Shown in pieces: positions 44,428 to 54,036 of a stretch of 64,000 nucleotides of DNA. Location of the stretch: assembly GCA_038136035.1 (NCBI GenBank), contig JAYPYV010000003.1, positions 62,001 through 126,000 of the forward strand. Reading direction: 5' to 3'. Below the pieces are notes generated by a model. It did no database searches, was not told the origin of the DNA, and was given only the letters and a program-made list of their open reading frames with translations. The position numbers and the translations under genes are program-made. This DNA comes from UBA9926 sp023261215. GTDB lineage: Bacteria; Pseudomonadota; Gammaproteobacteria; Pseudomonadales; Azotimanducaceae. Numbering within the stretch: position 1 is the stretch's first letter; each line of letters opens with the position of its first letter.

Positions 44428-44470
44428 ACCTAATCACCATCCTATAAACGCTCATCCAAGGGCATCGCGC

Positions 44471-44565
44471 GATGGAGCAAGCTGACCACGCGTCCACTGA
44501 ACTCGCACTTGAATCCCGTCTGCGGCGCTCAGCCCGCTTCAACGCGACGGCACTGATCCCCCGAT
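44471..44565 (+). repeat. Diverged 95-bp duplicated element, copy B
   Basis: Ungapped partner of 39531-39625 (about 79% identity). Here the same frame starts with ATG at 44472 and reads 47 codons to TGA 44613-44615, with AAGGG about 9 nt upstream. Peptide copies A and B share about 21 of 32 residues (for example ARFN and TALIPR). Half of the 20 base differences fall at one codon position. It lies between the divergent LLM gene and the 3' end of the 44708 gene. Function unknown. Confidence 0.6.
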
Positions 44566-44707
44566 GGTCAACCAGTGTGTGGTGCGGCGCATCCACGCCC
44601 CCGGCCCACTGTTGAGCAGACACCGCCTAGGCTGGTTGAGGCAAGCGCTTGGACTCCGACACCCATCGAGGTCTTCACACAGAGGGACGCGCTACGACAA
44701 ACGATCT

Positions 44708-45919
44708 CTACAGCCCAAGGCCTTCTTCATCAAGCCCTAACAAGACTCGACCCGCAAGTTCCATCACGGGCTCACCCACCATCATGTGCTGGGACGCAAC
44801 ATGAACGTCCCTGAAGTACTGTTGCAAGACCGAGTCTTCAAAGACTGAGGAGCCGCCTACAGCGGTGTACATCGTATCGATCACGTCGATACTCACATTC
44901 ACCGCGTGATTGTTCGCCGTGCGAATCAAAAGCCGCTGCTCAAGCGTCGCTTCCGCGGTTTCAGCGGCTAACCAAGCTTGATCCAGCGCGTCGTACAAAA
45001 GCCCTCGAGCCGCTCGCCAAATCGTCTCTGATTGCGCAACCTTAGCGTGAAGACTGCTCCGATGCGCCAGTGATTTACGACTACCTTGCGGCGTTTTCTC
45101 AATAGCGATCCGCTTCACCTCGTCGATACTGCCTCTTGCCATACCGAGCGCAATGGCTCCGATGGGGGCACCCAGCAACCCGAATTTTGGGAACCGATAG
45201 ATGGGTAGCGATGCACGAGCCGTATCCTCCACATGACCGCAAACGCGGTGCGAGGGTACCCAGACGTTCCTGGCTATGAAATCGCTCGACCCCGTACCTC
45301 TGAGGCCAGATACATGCCAGTTATCCTGAATCTCGATCTCATCGGGTTTGAAGAAAACACGGGCCAATGGTCGGTCTCGATTGAGAGGCTTGCCGTCTTG
45401 ATCCACTTCGTGGACGCCACCCGAAATCCAAGCCGCATTGTGACAACCCGACCCCCACCGCCAATGGCCGTTCACCAAAAACCCGTGTTGACCGTTGCGC
45501 TGCTCGGCTGTGACCGTCCCCGAGTCGGCGAACACGCCGCTTGTGAGCACGTTAGCGTCTTCCAAAACCTCGCTCAAAAACTGATCGTCGAGCGCGCCAA
45601 ACAAATACTGGCTTGTTGAGCCAATGAAGACGCACCATGCTGCCGAACCACTTGCAATTGCAAGCCGCTCGCAGAGCTGACAAAAGTCAGCGGGACTAAG
45701 ACCTAAGCCCCCTAATGACGCAGGGACCACCAGCCGATAAAAACCGGCGCGGGCGAGGGATTCCGCCAGATCTTGAGGGAGTTGCCTTTGGGCATCGATT
45801 TCAAGCCGCCGTTCCAACAGCCTTGGTGCCATGGCCTCGGCGCTCGCCAATATCTCTGCGGCTGAACCGTTCACCCCTTGCACAGTTGATTTCATAGCCT
45901 TTGACTCTCGAATAGACAT
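44708..45919 (-). CDS. Acyl-CoA dehydrogenase-fold flavoprotein (DszC/HsaA-like)
   Basis: Flavin enzyme of 403 aa with the acyl-CoA dehydrogenase fold, most like group D flavin monooxygenases (DszC, HsaA, C2 hydroxylase) rather than true acyl-CoA dehydrogenases. An N-terminal helical domain carries AGFYRLVVPASLGGLGL, then a middle beta domain with GHWRWGSGCHNAAW and RGTGSSDFIARNVWVP. The C-terminal Acyl-CoA_dh_2 helical bundle carries NVSIDVIDTMYTAVGGSSVFEDS in part. The catalytic Glu of acyl-CoA dehydrogenases is not evident. Members need a separate flavin reductase; none is adjacent. Substrate unknown. Confidence 0.78.
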   Translation of the reverse strand: MSIRESKAMKSTVQGVNGSAAEILASAEAMAPRLLERRLEIDAQRQLPQDLAESLARAGFYRLVVPASLGGLGLSPADFCQLCERLAIASGSAAWCVFIGSTSQYLFGALDDQFLSEVLEDANVLTSGVFADSGTVTAEQRNGQHGFLVNGHWRWGSGCHNAAWISGGVHEVDQDGKPLNRDRPLARVFFKPDEIEIQDNWHVSGLRGTGSSDFIARNVWVPSHRVCGHVEDTARASLPIYRFPKFGLLGAPIGAIALGMARGSIDEVKRIAIEKTPQGSRKSLAHRSSLHAKVAQSETIWRAARGLLYDALDQAWLAAETAEATLEQRLLIRTANNHAVNVSIDVIDTMYTAVGGSSVFEDSVLQQYFRDVHVASQHMMVGEPVMELAGRVLLGLDEEGLGL

Positions 45920-46312
45920 CTTTAATTTCCACTCAAATCGGGCTCTGCAGACGCACTGTTACCGATCCCTGCTCCAATCGCAATAGATCACGCGGAGCTA
46001 CCCCGAGCCCCCAGAGCTTAACGCAAGGGTGACTTCAATGACTGCTGAACCGAGGCCCGGCTTTCGAAAGGCAGGCCGTCAGTTCAGGGGTGAAACGCAA
46101 GCGAGACTTAAGTGATTAGGGTAAAATCGGCCCCCATCGGAACGCGCGACTCAGACCTTCCAGGGCTCAACGCGGCGGATTAACTGCCCAAAGGATGAGC
46201 GTCAAGGGCATCAACTCGCGCCTTAGGCTCACTCGTCGCCCGATAACTTTCCAAAAGAAGACACTGCAACGCTGATCGACAAGTGATTGGCTGCATCGAA
46301 CGGACCAGCACC
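45920..46312. other. 393-bp divergent spacer upstream of acnD
   Basis: Separates the DszC-like gene (leftward) from acnD (rightward) and must contain both promoters. TAAAAT at about 46120-46125 on the plus strand is a -10 candidate for acnD, but no good -35 accompanies it. No gene, repeat or operator was identified. Confidence 0.4.
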
Positions 46313-48907
46313 ATGATGAACGAAGATTTTAGAAAACCGCTGCCAGGCACTCAGCTCGACTACTACGATGCAGTCGAAGCCATTGAAACGCTCTCGCCAG
46401 GTGCTTATGCGGGCCTGCCCTATACTGCGAAAGTTCTCGCTGAAAACCTGGTGAGGCGATGTGATGCCGCATCGCTGGAGGCCAGTCTTCGACAAATCAT
46501 CGAGCGCAAACGTGAGCTCGATTTTCCCTGGTTCCCTGCCCGAGTGGTCTGTCATGACATTCTCGGGCAAACCGCGTTGGTCGATCTTGCAGGACTGCGG
46601 GATGCGATTGCGGAAAAAGGGGGTGACCCGGCCCAGGTGAACCCGGTGGTTCCCACACAGCTCATCGTCGATCACTCTCTCGCCGTTGAGCATGCGGGAT
46701 TTGAACCCGATGCCTTCGAGAAAAATCGCGCCATCGAGGACCGCCGCAATGACGACCGGTTTCATTTCATCAACTGGACGAAGACCGCGTTCGAAAATGT
46801 CGATGTCATTCCGCCGGGCAATGGCATCATGCATCAGATCAACCTCGAAAGAATGTCACCCGTGGTGCATGCTGAGGGGGGTGTGGCATTCCCAGACACG
46901 CTGGTTGGAACCGACAGCCACACCCCTCACGTGGATGCGCTCGGTGTCATCGCCATTGGAGTGGGCGGTCTTGAAGCAGAGAGTGTGATGCTAGGACGTG
47001 CCTCCTACATGCGACTCCCCGACATCATTGGCGTCCACCTCAAAGGTCAGCGTCAACCCGGCATAACTGCAACAGATATCGTTCTTGCGCTCACGGAATT
47101 CTTGCGAGCGCAGCGCGTGGTCTCTTCTTATCTCGAATTTTTCGGCGAGGGCGCTGATGCCCTGACTTTGGGTGACCGAGCCACGATTTCCAACATGACG
47201 CCCGAATTTGGCGCGACAGCGGCCATGTTTTACATCGACGAAAAGACGATTGAATACCTCAAACTCACGGGCCGAAGTGCTGAAAACACGTCGCTCGTGG
47301 AAACCTACGCTAAGGCGATGGGCCTGTGGTCCTCAGAAATGACTGGGGCGCAATATGAGCGCGTCCTGGAGTTCGATTTATCCAGTGTGGTTCGAAACAT
47401 TGCGGGCCCGTCGAATCCTCACAAGCGAGTCGCCACCAGCGATTTGGCTAAAGCAGAGATTGCCGCACCCTTCGAGGCGCCGGCCGGCCAAATGCCCGAC
47501 GGCGCGGTCATCATCGCTGCCATCACCAGTTGCACAAACACCAGCAATCCAAGAAACGTCATCGCGGCGGGCCTTCTAGCTAAGAAAGCCAATGCCTTGG
47601 GTCTCACCCGAAAGCCTTGGGTGAAAACCTCTCTCGCACCCGGATCCAAGGCGGTACAACTTTATCTCGAGGAAGCTGGTCTACTCTCCGAGCTAGAGGC
47701 CCTGGGCTTTGGCATCGTTGCCTTTGCATGCACGACCTGTAATGGCATGAGCGGTGCACTTGATCCGGTCATTCAAAAAGAAGTGATCGACAGAGATCTC
47801 TACGCGACCGCTGTGCTGTCCGGTAACCGAAACTTTGATGGACGGATCCATCCCTATGCTAAGCAAGCGTTTCTCGCGTCTCCGCCGCTTGTGATCGCCT
47901 ACGCGATTGCTGGCAGCGTTCGATTCGATATCGAGCAAGACGTCTTAGGCGAGGGTCCTAATGGCCAGGCAATTACCTTGAAAGACATTTGGCCCACTGA
48001 TGAAGAGATTGATTCAGTGGTCAAGGCGTCCGTGAAACCCGAGCAGTTCACGGCCGTTTACGAGCCCATGTTCATTAAAGTCAAAGACACCACCGACGCC
48101 ACCGACCCACTCTATGATTGGCGACCACAGAGCACTTACATTCGGCGCCCGCCCTATTGGGAAGGCGCGCTGGCTGGCGAGCGCACCTTGAAGGGCATGC
48201 GGCCGCTTGCGGTGCTTGGGGACAACATCACCACGGATCATCTGTCACCCTCCAACGCCATTCTGGCCAGCAGCGCGGCCGGAGAATACTTGGCGAAAAT
48301 GGGTTTGCCTGAAGAAGACTTCAATTCTTATGCGACGCACCGGGGAGATCACCTTACGGCGCAAAGAGCCACGTTTGCCAACCCAAAGTTGATCAACGAG
48401 ATGGCCATCGTTGATGGCACCGTGAAGCAAGGCTCGCTCGCTCGAATAGAGCCAGAGGGTCAGGTGGTCAGAATGTGGGAAGCGATTGAAACTTATATGG
48501 ATCGAGCTCAGCCTCTGATCATCATCGCGGGCGCTGATTATGGCCAAGGGTCGAGTCGAGACTGGGCCGCCAAAGGGGTTCGGCTTGCAGGCGTAGAAGC
48601 CATTATTGCGGAGGGCTTTGAACGCATTCATCGCACCAATCTTGTCGGCATGGGCGTTCTTCCGCTTGAATTTATTGCCGGCGCTAACCGACAGACGTTT
48701 GCGATCGATGGCACAGAAACGTTCGATGTTGAGGGCGTGCCATCGCCCGGCGCGACGCTCAAGGTTCGAATGACACGCAAGGACGGCACCGAAGTGAGCT
48801 TTGATGTGAAGTGTCGTCTCGATACCGCTGAGGAGGTGTCAATCTACAGTGCTGGCGGCGTCTTGCAGCGTTTCGCGCAAGATTTTCTAGACGCGCAGGC
48901 AAGCTAA
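46313..48907 (+). CDS. acnD: 2-methylcitrate dehydratase AcnD (Fe-S aconitase type)
   Basis: 4Fe-4S hydro-lyase that dehydrates 2-methylcitrate to a methylaconitate isomer in propionate catabolism, acting together with PrpF. About 864 aa from ATG 46313. N-terminal FRKPLPGTQLDYYD and PPGNGIMHQINLERMSPVV match AcnD rather than AcnA. Cluster cysteines lie in AITSCTNTSNP and FACTTCNGMSG. The swivel domain carries GADYGQGSSRDWAAKG. The immediately downstream prpF confirms the AcnD call. An ORF start at 46283 adds ten non-family residues. The ribosome site is poor. Confidence 0.94.
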   Translation: MMNEDFRKPLPGTQLDYYDAVEAIETLSPGAYAGLPYTAKVLAENLVRRCDAASLEASLRQIIERKRELDFPWFPARVVCHDILGQTALVDLAGLRDAIAEKGGDPAQVNPVVPTQLIVDHSLAVEHAGFEPDAFEKNRAIEDRRNDDRFHFINWTKTAFENVDVIPPGNGIMHQINLERMSPVVHAEGGVAFPDTLVGTDSHTPHVDALGVIAIGVGGLEAESVMLGRASYMRLPDIIGVHLKGQRQPGITATDIVLALTEFLRAQRVVSSYLEFFGEGADALTLGDRATISNMTPEFGATAAMFYIDEKTIEYLKLTGRSAENTSLVETYAKAMGLWSSEMTGAQYERVLEFDLSSVVRNIAGPSNPHKRVATSDLAKAEIAAPFEAPAGQMPDGAVIIAAITSCTNTSNPRNVIAAGLLAKKANALGLTRKPWVKTSLAPGSKAVQLYLEEAGLLSELEALGFGIVAFACTTCNGMSGALDPVIQKEVIDRDLYATAVLSGNRNFDGRIHPYAKQAFLASPPLVIAYAIAGSVRFDIEQDVLGEGPNGQAITLKDIWPTDEEIDSVVKASVKPEQFTAVYEPMFIKVKDTTDATDPLYDWRPQSTYIRRPPYWEGALAGERTLKGMRPLAVLGDNITTDHLSPSNAILASSAAGEYLAKMGLPEEDFNSYATHRGDHLTAQRATFANPKLINEMAIVDGTVKQGSLARIEPEGQVVRMWEAIETYMDRAQPLIIIAGADYGQGSSRDWAAKGVRLAGVEAIIAEGFERIHRTNLVGMGVLPLEFIAGANRQTFAIDGTETFDVEGVPSPGATLKVRMTRKDGTEVSFDVKCRLDTAEEVSIYSAGGVLQRFAQDFLDAQAS

Positions 48908-48935
48908 CGAAACCTGATCGACGGAGCGCTTCGAC

Positions 48936-50108
48936 GTGACCCACTCACCACAAATCAAGATTCCCGCAACCTACATGCGCGGTGGCACCAGCAAAGGTGT
49001 CTTTTTCAATATCCATCAGCTACCCGAGATCTACCAGTCGCCGGGCAAGGCGCGCGATGCGATGTTGCTCCGAGTCATTGGCAGTCCAGACCCTTACGCC
49101 AAGCAAATCGACGGCATGGGCGGTGCCACTTCGAGCACTAGCAAGTCTGTTTTGGTCCAGAAAAGTGTTCGACCCGATCATGATGTGGACTATTTATTCG
49201 GGCAGGTTTCAATTGATCAGCCCTTCGTCGACTGGAGCGGCAATTGCGGCAATTTGTCCGCCGCCGTGGGACCTTTCGCCATTAACGAGGGCTTGATTGA
49301 TCCCGAGAAGCTCCCTCAGAACGGCGTCGCGATCATTCGAATTTGGCAGGTGAATATCGAAAAAACGATCGTTGCCCATGTGCCCATCACGAACGGCGCC
49401 GTGCAAGAAACAGGTGATTTCGAACTCGATGGCGTGACCTTTCCAGCGGCTGAAGTGCAATTGGATTTCTTAGACCCTGCCGATACGGACGAGGGCTCCA
49501 TGTTCCCCACTGGCGCACTCATTGACTCATTGGAAGTGGAAGGCGTCGGCACCTTCGAAGCCACGATGATTAACGCGGGCATCCCGACGATTTTTCTCAA
49601 TGCCAGTGCCCTGGGCCTCACTGGACTCGAACTTCAAGATGACATCAATAACGATGCCGACCAATTGGCAATGTTTGAGACCATCCGCGCTGCCGGCGCC
49701 ATGAAGATGGGCTTGATAAAAGAGATCGGTGAAGCCGCGACTCGCCAGCATACGCCGAAGATTGCGTTCGTTGCGCCGCCTGCGAGTTACACGGCGTCAA
49801 GTGGCAAAGCCGTGGAGGCGCAAGACATCGATCTCGTTGTTCGGGCGCTGTCTATGGGCAAGCTGCATCATGCCATGATGGGTACCGCGGCCGTCGCCAT
49901 CGGCGCTGCAGCCGCGGTTCCAGGAACGCTGGTGAATTTGGCGGCGGGCGGTGGCGAGCGTTCATCGGTCCGTTTCGGGCATCCGTCCGGCACCTTACGT
50001 GTAGGCGCCGAGGCTGAAGCCACCGACCAAGGCTGGGTCGCTACCAAGGCCAGTATGAGTCGAAGCGCCCGCGTCTTAATGGAAGGCTGGGTGAGGATAC
50101 CGGGCTAG
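48936..50108 (+). CDS. prpF: 2-methylaconitate cis-trans isomerase PrpF
   Basis: Converts the AcnD product to the cis-2-methylaconitate isomer used by aconitase in the methylcitrate cycle. The 390-aa protein of the diaminopimelate-epimerase fold begins IPATYMRGGTSKGVFF and continues with DGMGGATSSTSK, SGNCGNLSAAVGPFAI and a C-terminal VRFGHPSGTL. The catalytic Lys/Cys-type residues are in the SKGVFF and GNCGN regions. GTG start 28 bp after acnD, so co-transcribed. prpB and prpC are not nearby. Confidence 0.94.
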   Translation: MTHSPQIKIPATYMRGGTSKGVFFNIHQLPEIYQSPGKARDAMLLRVIGSPDPYAKQIDGMGGATSSTSKSVLVQKSVRPDHDVDYLFGQVSIDQPFVDWSGNCGNLSAAVGPFAINEGLIDPEKLPQNGVAIIRIWQVNIEKTIVAHVPITNGAVQETGDFELDGVTFPAAEVQLDFLDPADTDEGSMFPTGALIDSLEVEGVGTFEATMINAGIPTIFLNASALGLTGLELQDDINNDADQLAMFETIRAAGAMKMGLIKEIGEAATRQHTPKIAFVAPPASYTASSGKAVEAQDIDLVVRALSMGKLHHAMMGTAAVAIGAAAAVPGTLVNLAAGGGERSSVRFGHPSGTLRVGAEAEATDQGWVATKASMSRSARVLMEGWVRIPG

Positions 50109-50269
50109 CGCTGTCCTCGAAGTCATCCGCAATACCCTTGAGCCGGGGCCGCTGCCCGAGTCAACAGAAGCCCATCCGGTTCAGGCGCGCGCCCCTGGAC
50201 CCTTCATATCTCAGCAACTCGTTTGATTTGCGGGATTGGCCGCTTACCCGCTTACCCAAAGGACTCGCA

Positions 50270-51241
50270 TCAATGACGCTCCTCAGCGATCCTCGAAAGC
50301 ATATGTTCGCTAACCTCGAACCCATGGCTGTTCTGTAAAAAATGCCCGGCGCTCTCGATCCCATGAAATGTGGCGCCCATGCGGTTGGCCCAGGTTCGAC
50401 CCCAAGCTTCTGTGAAGACCCCGTCCGCACACCCCCAAATGAAGTGAACAGGTTTTGACCAAGTCTGCAGCGCCAGATAATCGTGTGTTTGCCTCGTGCC
50501 ATTCCCGTTGATATCGCTAGCCATAGGAATAGACAAAGGGAATCGTCGAAAACCATTGAATCCTGCATCCTCCAAACCTCGATAGGGCGCGGAAAAGCCT
50601 TGGTACATCTCGAGCGCCTCGCCTGAGAGCCCTGGATTCTTGCCTTCGGTTAGCGCTGGAAAAATTAAATCCGTCCCCGCGAGCTTCGCATCAAGCACGA
50701 GCAGAAGGCCCACATCAGGGCACGCTCGGTGAAATCGTCCGCCTTCATGCCAGTTGCGAATCCAAGACTTGATGCCATCACTGTAAACGTATTCGGGATG
50801 ATGAAGCCAGGTATTCATGATCACCAACCGCTCAAAACGATCAGGCGTCATCACGGCTTGTGCAAGTCCAATTGGGCCACCCCAATCCTGACAAACCAAG
50901 GTCACGCGCCGGAGGTCAAGCTTGGAGATCAAAGTCGTGAGGATTTCGATATGCCGGCTGATGGTGTACCAGTGCGGGTCGGTGGGCTTATCAGATCGGC
51001 CAAAACCCATGTGATCGGGCGCGATGCAACGGTACCCCGCCTCGACGAGACTCGGGATCATCTTTCGATACAGGTAGGACCAGGTAGGCATACCGTGAAG
51101 GAGTAACATCACCGGACCTTCTCGAGGTCCCTCGTCGATATAGTGAAGCCGCAGATCTTCCCACACATGGTATTGGGGGGCGTACGAAAAATCGGCTAAG
51201 GCGTCAAAATTTTCGTCGGGCGTGCGAATAAAGTCTGTCAT
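50270..51241 (-). CDS. Haloalkane dehalogenase-like alpha/beta hydrolase (DhlA type)
   Basis: Alpha/beta-hydrolase close to subfamily I haloalkane dehalogenases, which hydrolyse carbon-halogen bonds to alcohols. From ATG 51241 it is 323 aa (DhlA 310). IRTPDENFDAL and HGMPTWSYLYRKMIP parallel DhlA. The nucleophile elbow is CQDWGG with Asp119 followed by Trp120 (a halide-binding Trp in the family). The catalytic His is in SAGHFLQN and a candidate acid lies in GCADGVF. Oxyanion position HGMPTW has Met where DhlA has Glu. A real dehalogenase is plausible, but some relatives act on other esters or epoxides. Upstream ORF extension to 51301 is unlikely. Confidence 0.82.
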   Translation of the reverse strand: MTDFIRTPDENFDALADFSYAPQYHVWEDLRLHYIDEGPREGPVMLLLHGMPTWSYLYRKMIPSLVEAGYRCIAPDHMGFGRSDKPTDPHWYTISRHIEILTTLISKLDLRRVTLVCQDWGGPIGLAQAVMTPDRFERLVIMNTWLHHPEYVYSDGIKSWIRNWHEGGRFHRACPDVGLLLVLDAKLAGTDLIFPALTEGKNPGLSGEALEMYQGFSAPYRGLEDAGFNGFRRFPLSIPMASDINGNGTRQTHDYLALQTWSKPVHFIWGCADGVFTEAWGRTWANRMGATFHGIESAGHFLQNSHGFEVSEHMLSRIAEERH

Positions 51242-51479
51242 AGTGGGACCCAAAAGTTCTGCTGGGTTCCGCAGTCTAGTTCGGCCTCGTATTAATGACA
51301 ATCATTAGGTTTTCGGAAGCTGTTCAGTAAGCATCGCGATCAGCGAGTGAAAGCATTATCGCGCCCAACGCATGGCATTCAGCGGATTCAGCGATATCCC
51401 CTAAGACTCGCAACGACGAACCTGCGATCGGGGTGAATCCGCACAATCCACAGCGATACCCGAGAAGATATCTAGCCCC

Positions 51480-52796
51480 TCAAGCGCCCATTAAACGGGC
51501 CCAGTGATTATGAAAATGCTGCATTCGCATTTCGTCATGACCCAACACCATCTCTTCAAATCCTTCTGAATTCATCCCTGCCTGGACTTCTTCGAGTAAA
51601 GAGATGTCTTGGTCAATGGTATCGGTCATTGACTTCTTCCCGCTTTTGACGGCGCTCGCGTCAAAGACATCATGATTTGGCCTGGTCTCTGGCAGCGGGA
51701 CTGCCGCGTGCCTGGTCATCCCACCTATGTGTTGCACGTCTGCGCCTGCCTCTGGAAACATCAGCAAGCTGATTTTATCGAACCAACATCGATTGGGGTC
51801 CGTAGGGTGAGGCCTCGGTCTTAAAATCCAGAGATGCTCAGGCGTGAAAGACAGAATCGCATTTGGAAAAAGGTTGTACTGCCAGACATCAGACAACTGG
51901 TGATCCTCGAGACCCGAGTAATCGAACCCGAGGCTCTGCCCGGCATCACGCTTGCGAGACTGAATCGCAACACGAATGTCCATCACCCGTCCGACAAAAT
52001 CGTCAGGGTTTAGCCCCACTTGCTTGAGTTGCATAGACTGTATGTCTGTTGGCTCTGAGGGAATCGGGAATTTCGGATTAACGGTCGCCCCTGGCACTTC
52101 AACCCCTGTGTGACCCCCTGCAAAAAGGCGAACCAGGTCGTTTTGGCAATCCACCATTCGTTGATGTTGAGGATGAAGAAAATCAACGTGGTACAGCTCA
52201 GAAAAGTTGTCCACCACGGTTTTCCAATTGCAGGCGATATCCACCGTTTGGTCCTCAACCAGCGTCATTCGGTCAAATCGATAGCCCGAAAGATGTGCGG
52301 CCAACGGGCCCAGGAAATCGCTCAAGCTCTTTGGATCATCACCCAAGTGCACGAAGATCAGGCCATTCCAAACATCGAGCGCGACCGGCTTCAAAAACCG
52401 ACTTTGCCTCGGATCACTCGGAAAATTTGCAAGACCAGGAACCCCCTTCAGTGCACCATCAAGGTCGTAGGTCCACGCGTGGTACAGGCAGCGAAAATCT
52501 TGGGCATGCCCCCGAGACTCGTTAACCAAGCGATTGCCCCGATGCTGACACACATTGTAGAAGGCCCGAATGTCACCTTGGGGTGATCGGGTAACCAGAA
52601 TTTGCTCGGTTGCGATTTCAAATACAAAAAAATCGCCCGCTGTCGGAACATCGCTCACAAGCCCCGCAAGCAGCCATTGGGTCCGCCACACGGAATGCCA
52701 CTCACGAGCGATTGCGTCCGCGCCAATGTATCGAGATACATTGATCGTGCCGAGTTTAGGTTCTTCTATGCCATGACAAATGACTTCCCGTGTCAT
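51480..52796 (-). CDS. Rieske non-haem iron oxygenase, alpha subunit
   Basis: Ring-hydroxylating or demethylating type oxygenase of about 438 aa. N-terminal Rieske domain (about residues 45-150) with CQHRGNRLV and CLYHAWTYD (C-x-H and C-x2-H). The C-terminal catalytic domain has the mononuclear-iron region NFSELYHVDFLHPQH (His/His, with a later Asp). ATG 52796 is preceded by GGAGGGG at ideal spacing and is preferred over the 52904 start. No ferredoxin or reductase gene is adjacent, so electron donors are encoded elsewhere. Substrate unknown; quaternary-amine and aromatic oxygenases share this layout. Confidence 0.88.
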   Translation of the reverse strand: MTREVICHGIEEPKLGTINVSRYIGADAIAREWHSVWRTQWLLAGLVSDVPTAGDFFVFEIATEQILVTRSPQGDIRAFYNVCQHRGNRLVNESRGHAQDFRCLYHAWTYDLDGALKGVPGLANFPSDPRQSRFLKPVALDVWNGLIFVHLGDDPKSLSDFLGPLAAHLSGYRFDRMTLVEDQTVDIACNWKTVVDNFSELYHVDFLHPQHQRMVDCQNDLVRLFAGGHTGVEVPGATVNPKFPIPSEPTDIQSMQLKQVGLNPDDFVGRVMDIRVAIQSRKRDAGQSLGFDYSGLEDHQLSDVWQYNLFPNAILSFTPEHLWILRPRPHPTDPNRCWFDKISLLMFPEAGADVQHIGGMTRHAAVPLPETRPNHDVFDASAVKSGKKSMTDTIDQDISLLEEVQAGMNSEGFEEMVLGHDEMRMQHFHNHWARLMGA

Positions 52797-52991
52797 ACGT
52801 CCCCCTCCGGTGAGATTCTGGATCAAAGTTTGCCCGCCCGCGCGGGTCTGCGCCAGGGGTTGGCACGGCATATCGAGGCGAGAAGAAACGTTGGAATTTA
52901 CCACTCGCGCACCGCCGATCAGTCGGCTTGCAGGCCGAGCGCGAATTGCAACCCGTGCCGGATTTCCGTGCGGCGTGCGCCTTCTCGCGAA

Positions 52992-53828
52992 CTATGCGGC
53001 GAGCGGCGCGACCGTGATTCGATGCAATAACCGGTCGTAGCCGTCATATCCGCCCGTCGCCGCATGAATGACCGAACGGTTATCCCAGATCACCAGCATA
53101 TTGGGCTGCCAGACCTGACGATAAATAAACGCCTCTTCGGATTGATGCGCAAACAGCCTTTTTAACAGCGGCCCCGCTTGTTCGTCCGCCATATTTTCAA
53201 TGCCGATGGTGTACCCGGGGCTCACAAACAACGCGGTTTCACCCGTTTCCTCGTGACGACGCCCGATGGCATGGGTTTGCGTTGCGTAGGCCTCTTCAGA
53301 ATATCGAATCGCCATTGAACGACCCTCATCCCGTTCGCCATACATACCCTCTGGGGAATAGGCGAGTCGCGCAGAGTGAATACCTTTCAGGGCCATCAGT
53401 TCTTCTTTCAATGCCGGGTCAAGCGCCTGCCAAGCGGAAATCTGGTCAGCAAATAAGGTGTCACCGCCCATCGGCGGAATCACATGGCCATAGAGCAAGG
53501 TCGCCGTTGGCGGCGTTGCAAGAAAACTCCAATCGGAATGGAACCCTCCCGCAAAGAGCGGCGTTGTCTCATTCGCATTGCGTCGAACCTCGGCAATATG
53601 GGGATGGTCGGCAAGGTTCTCAAAATAGGGATCGGCGCCAAAAGGACCGAAACAGCTGGCAACGAATTCCAATTCATCCAGCTCAAGCTTGAAGTTGGGC
53701 AACGCGATGACGCGATGTTTCAGCCAAGCGGCACGGAGTGCCGCTCGGACATCAGGGTCTTTCAAATCGGCCAATGTCACCCCGGTCACCTCGGCGCCGC
53801 AACACGCGTCTGCTGGGCTGATCTGCAT
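52992..53828 (-). CDS. TauD/TfdA-family Fe(II)/2-oxoglutarate dioxygenase
   Basis: 2-oxoglutarate-dependent oxygenase, 278 aa, which couples decarboxylation of 2-oxoglutarate to substrate hydroxylation. Iron ligands are visible as HSDWSF (HxD, about residue 97) and the distal His in VIHAATGGY; the 2-oxoglutarate-binding Arg lies in YDRLLHRITV. GAGGAG precedes ATG 53828. TauD (taurine), TfdA (2,4-D) and many uncharacterised members share this pattern, so the substrate is open. Neighbouring Rieske and amidase genes on the same strand suggest a catabolic setting. Confidence 0.9.
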   Translation of the reverse strand: MQISPADACCGAEVTGVTLADLKDPDVRAALRAAWLKHRVIALPNFKLELDELEFVASCFGPFGADPYFENLADHPHIAEVRRNANETTPLFAGGFHSDWSFLATPPTATLLYGHVIPPMGGDTLFADQISAWQALDPALKEELMALKGIHSARLAYSPEGMYGERDEGRSMAIRYSEEAYATQTHAIGRRHEETGETALFVSPGYTIGIENMADEQAGPLLKRLFAHQSEEAFIYRQVWQPNMLVIWDNRSVIHAATGGYDGYDRLLHRITVAPLAA

Positions 53829-54036
53829 AGACTGCTCCTCGATCCTTGGTCACTCAACGCTTCGATTATACACGCTTACGCGCTAAGTCAATGACTCTCC
53901 GCGCCTGGCGATTTAAGAACTTCCATTACCTAGGGCAGACACGCAAAAGTTGGCTCTTCCCTTGCGTTCTTACTCGAGCAGGCCGCCACTCGCATCGCTC
54001 CCAAGACTTGCACGCCGCATGGCTGAACCCGTTGAT

